The notes under the pieces: model-generated
Databases searched by the model: none
Seen by the model: only the letters and a program-made list of their open reading frames with translations
What the model was told of the DNA's origin: nothing
Shown: positions 62,487 through 64,000 of the stretch, piece after piece
Layout: each line of letters starts with the position of its first letter
Position numbering within the stretch: the first letter of the stretch is position 1
Translations under genes and position numbers: made by a program
Source: Kaistia algarum
GTDB lineage: Bacteria > Pseudomonadota > Alphaproteobacteria > Rhizobiales > Kaistiaceae
Length of the DNA: 64,000 bases
Assembly: GCF_026343945.1 (NCBI RefSeq)
Contig: NZ_JAPKNJ010000001.1
Span: forward strand, 992,001-1,056,000
Direction: 5' to 3'

Positions 62487-64000
62487 AGCGCGGCTCCGTT
62501 CGAAGCGAGGATGGCCGGGCGGTGGCCAACGGCGAGAGCCATGACGCTCTCCTCACCGGCATCGGGCATGCACTCGCCCGCGATGCGGCCCTGATGCATC
62601 ACGACGATGCGGTCGGAAACGCCGACGATCTCGGGAAGATCGGACGAGACCATCAAGACCCCGCGCCCGCGCGCGGCGACGTCGCGCATCAGCTGGTAGA
62701 TCGCCGCCTTGGCAGCGACGTCGATGCCTCGGGTCGGCTCACAGAAGATGAGCAGCTTCGGATCGCGCGCCAGCCAGCGGCCCAGGATCACCTTCTGCTG
62801 GTTGCCACCGGAGAGCTGGCGGATCTCCTGGTCGAAGCGGGCGGCCCGAACGTCGAGCCGGCGCAGCATGTCGTCGGCGAATTCATCGGAGAGCGCACCG
62901 CGCGCGGCGGCACGGAGTGGTCCGGCAAAGGCGCGGCGCACCAGAAGGACATTGTCGCGCAGCGATTGCTGAAGGATCAGACCCTCGCGCTTGCGATCAT
63001 CCGAGAGATAGCCGATCCCCGCCTCGATGCCGGCACGCGGGCGCTTCAATTCAATCGGCCGCCCGGCAAAGCGCATGGTGCCGCGCGTGAAGGGTCGATC
63101 GCCGAAGATCGCCTGCGCCAAGGCCGATTTGCCGGAGCCCTCCAGCCCGGCTACGCCGACGATTTCGCCGGCGCGGAGAACGAGATCGATGTCGGCGAGC
63201 GCGGCGTTGCCGCCACCCTCGATCTCCATCAGCACGTCGCCCTGCGTCGCATTCGGCCTGGCGGGGTAGAAATCCGAGAGTTCGCGGCCGACCATCAGGC
63301 GGACGATGCGCTCGATCGGCATGTCGGCGACGGCGCCGGTCTCGACCTTGCGCCCGTCCTTCATCACCGTCACCCGGTCGGCGATCGCAGCGATCTCGGG
63401 CATGCGGTGCGAGACATAGACGATGGCGACGCCCTCGCCGCGGAGCTTGCCAACGAGATCGAGGAGGCGGCGGGCGCTGGTGTCATCAAGCGCCGCCGTC
63501 GGCTCGTCCATGACGAGGATGCGCGCGTCGATGGCCAACGCCTTGGCGATCTCGACGATCTGCTGCTCGGCGATCGAGAGTTCGCCGGCGCGGGCCTCGG
63601 CGGCGATCGTCGAACCGAGGCGGTCTAGCAGACACCGCGCTCCAACCTGCATCGCCTTGCGGTCGAGACGGCCAAAACGAGTCGGCTCCAGCCCCAGAAA
63701 CACGTTCTCCGCCACGGAGCGATGCGGCAGCAGGCTCAGTTCCTGATGGATGATGCTGATGCCGGCGCGCCGGGCCTGCACCGGATGGGTGAAGGCGACC
63801 GGCGTGCCCTCGACGAGGATCGAGCCGGCGTCGGGCTGGTAAATGCCGCCGAGCACCTTGATCAGCGTCGACTTGCCCGCGCCGTTCTCGCCGCAGATCG
63901 CATGCACCTCGCCGGCCGCACAATCGAAGCTGACAGCTTCGAGGGCACGGACGCCGGGAAACGACTTAGTGATATCGCGCATTTCCAGCGCGATTCCGGC
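62483..64000 (-). CDS. Sugar ABC transporter ATP-binding protein, 5' end at window edge
   Basis: A two-domain ATPase (about 500 residues) of the RbsA/MglA family. The first domain has Walker A GENGAGKSTLIKVLGG, signature LSIAEQQ and Walker B ILVMDEPTAALDD. The second has Walker A-like GLEGSGKSALAQAI, signature LSGGNQQKVILGRWL and Walker B LLIFCEPTRGIDVAAK, in which the usual Asp is Cys. The frame stays open to the window edge (GIALEMRDITKSFPGV), so the true start probably lies beyond 64000; ATG 63982 is internal. It is the upstream gene of the operon seen here, and may be preceded by others. Confidence 0.93.
   Translation of the reverse strand, partial: AGIALEMRDITKSFPGVRALEAVSFDCAAGEVHAICGENGAGKSTLIKVLGGIYQPDAGSILVEGTPVAFTHPVQARRAGISIIHQELSLLPHRSVAENVFLGLEPTRFGRLDRKAMQVGARCLLDRLGSTIAAEARAGELSIAEQQIVEIAKALAIDARILVMDEPTAALDDTSARRLLDLVGKLRGEGVAIVYVSHRMPEIAAIADRVTVMKDGRKVETGAVADMPIERIVRLMVGRELSDFYPARPNATQGDVLMEIEGGGNAALADIDLVLRAGEIVGVAGLEGSGKSALAQAIFGDRPFTRGTMRFAGRPIELKRPRAGIEAGIGYLSDDRKREGLILQQSLRDNVLLVRRAFAGPLRAAARGALSDEFADDMLRRLDVRAARFDQEIRQLSGGNQQKVILGRWLARDPKLLIFCEPTRGIDVAAKAAIYQLMRDVAARGRGVLMVSSDLPEIVGVSDRIVVMHQGRIAGECMPDAGEESVMALAVGHRPAILASNGAAL

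Overview
The window is alphaproteobacterial DNA, probably Hyphomicrobiales or Sphingomonadales. This is inferred from the high GC, the Trb-type conjugation set with DUF2274, DUF736, DUF932, DUF2840 and DUF3363 partners, and the ribose/galactofuranose-type ABC operon on the chromosomal flank; no rRNA or housekeeping marker pins it further. Most of it (at least 3.1-52.3 kb, possibly also the first 3 kb) reads as one integrative and conjugative element (ICE). Its right end abuts, and reads into, a tRNA-Arg(CCG) gene at 52343-52419; no left attachment site is visible.

Layout. 1-2.5 kb: a cut-off SDR, a small unknown, an AraC regulator and an NAD(P)-binding protein. 3.1-11.3 kb: a defence-like island with visibly lower GC. 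A DUF2188 gene diverges from an AAA ATPase-subtilase pair, a 72-residue protein and a zinc-ribbon TIR protein. Converging on these is a four-gene operon of ThsB-like TIR, larger TIR, stand-alone SLOG and a further TIR. This operon resembles Thoeris but lacks its SIR2 effector and is the best candidate for an undescribed system.

11.5-28.3 kb: the ICE maintenance and mobilisation backbone: a long ParB, DUF736, TPR and DUF932 proteins, a frameshifted DUF6499/DUF2285 gene, an HTH protein, RepA with iteron-like repeats in its gene, ParA and its partner, DUF2840, the TraF peptidase, a lytic transglycosylase and a DUF3363 relaxase. A DUF488-DUF488-dual-OB cassette is inserted at 14.4-16.4 kb. Two genes, parB and the DUF932 gene, share a duplicated GC-rich leader.

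28.3-36.2 kb: metabolic cargo: aldo/keto reductase with a divergent TetR regulator, amidohydrolase with a divergent HxlR regulator, an AraC regulator, a PQQ-type sugar dehydrogenase, an SDR and a LysR regulator. 36.2-50.7 kb: an XRE/DUF2285 switch with palindromic operators, the TraG coupling protein, an RHH protein, the trbBCDEJKLFGI mating-pair operon, DUF2274, and a TumE/TumA toxin-antitoxin pair. 50.7-52.4 kb: a large serine recombinase whose last codons lie antisense inside tRNA-Arg.

52.4-64 kb: chromosomal flank: methyltransferase, alpha/beta hydrolase, PAS-GGDEF-EAL protein, a sugar-sensing regulator pair, and a sugar ABC transporter operon (two-domain ATPase, two permeases, binding protein) ending at a clear terminator. 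The trb products would build the pilus and channel, TraG and the relaxase would deliver DNA, RepA/ParA/ParB would hold the excised circle, and the recombinase would move it in and out of tRNA-Arg.
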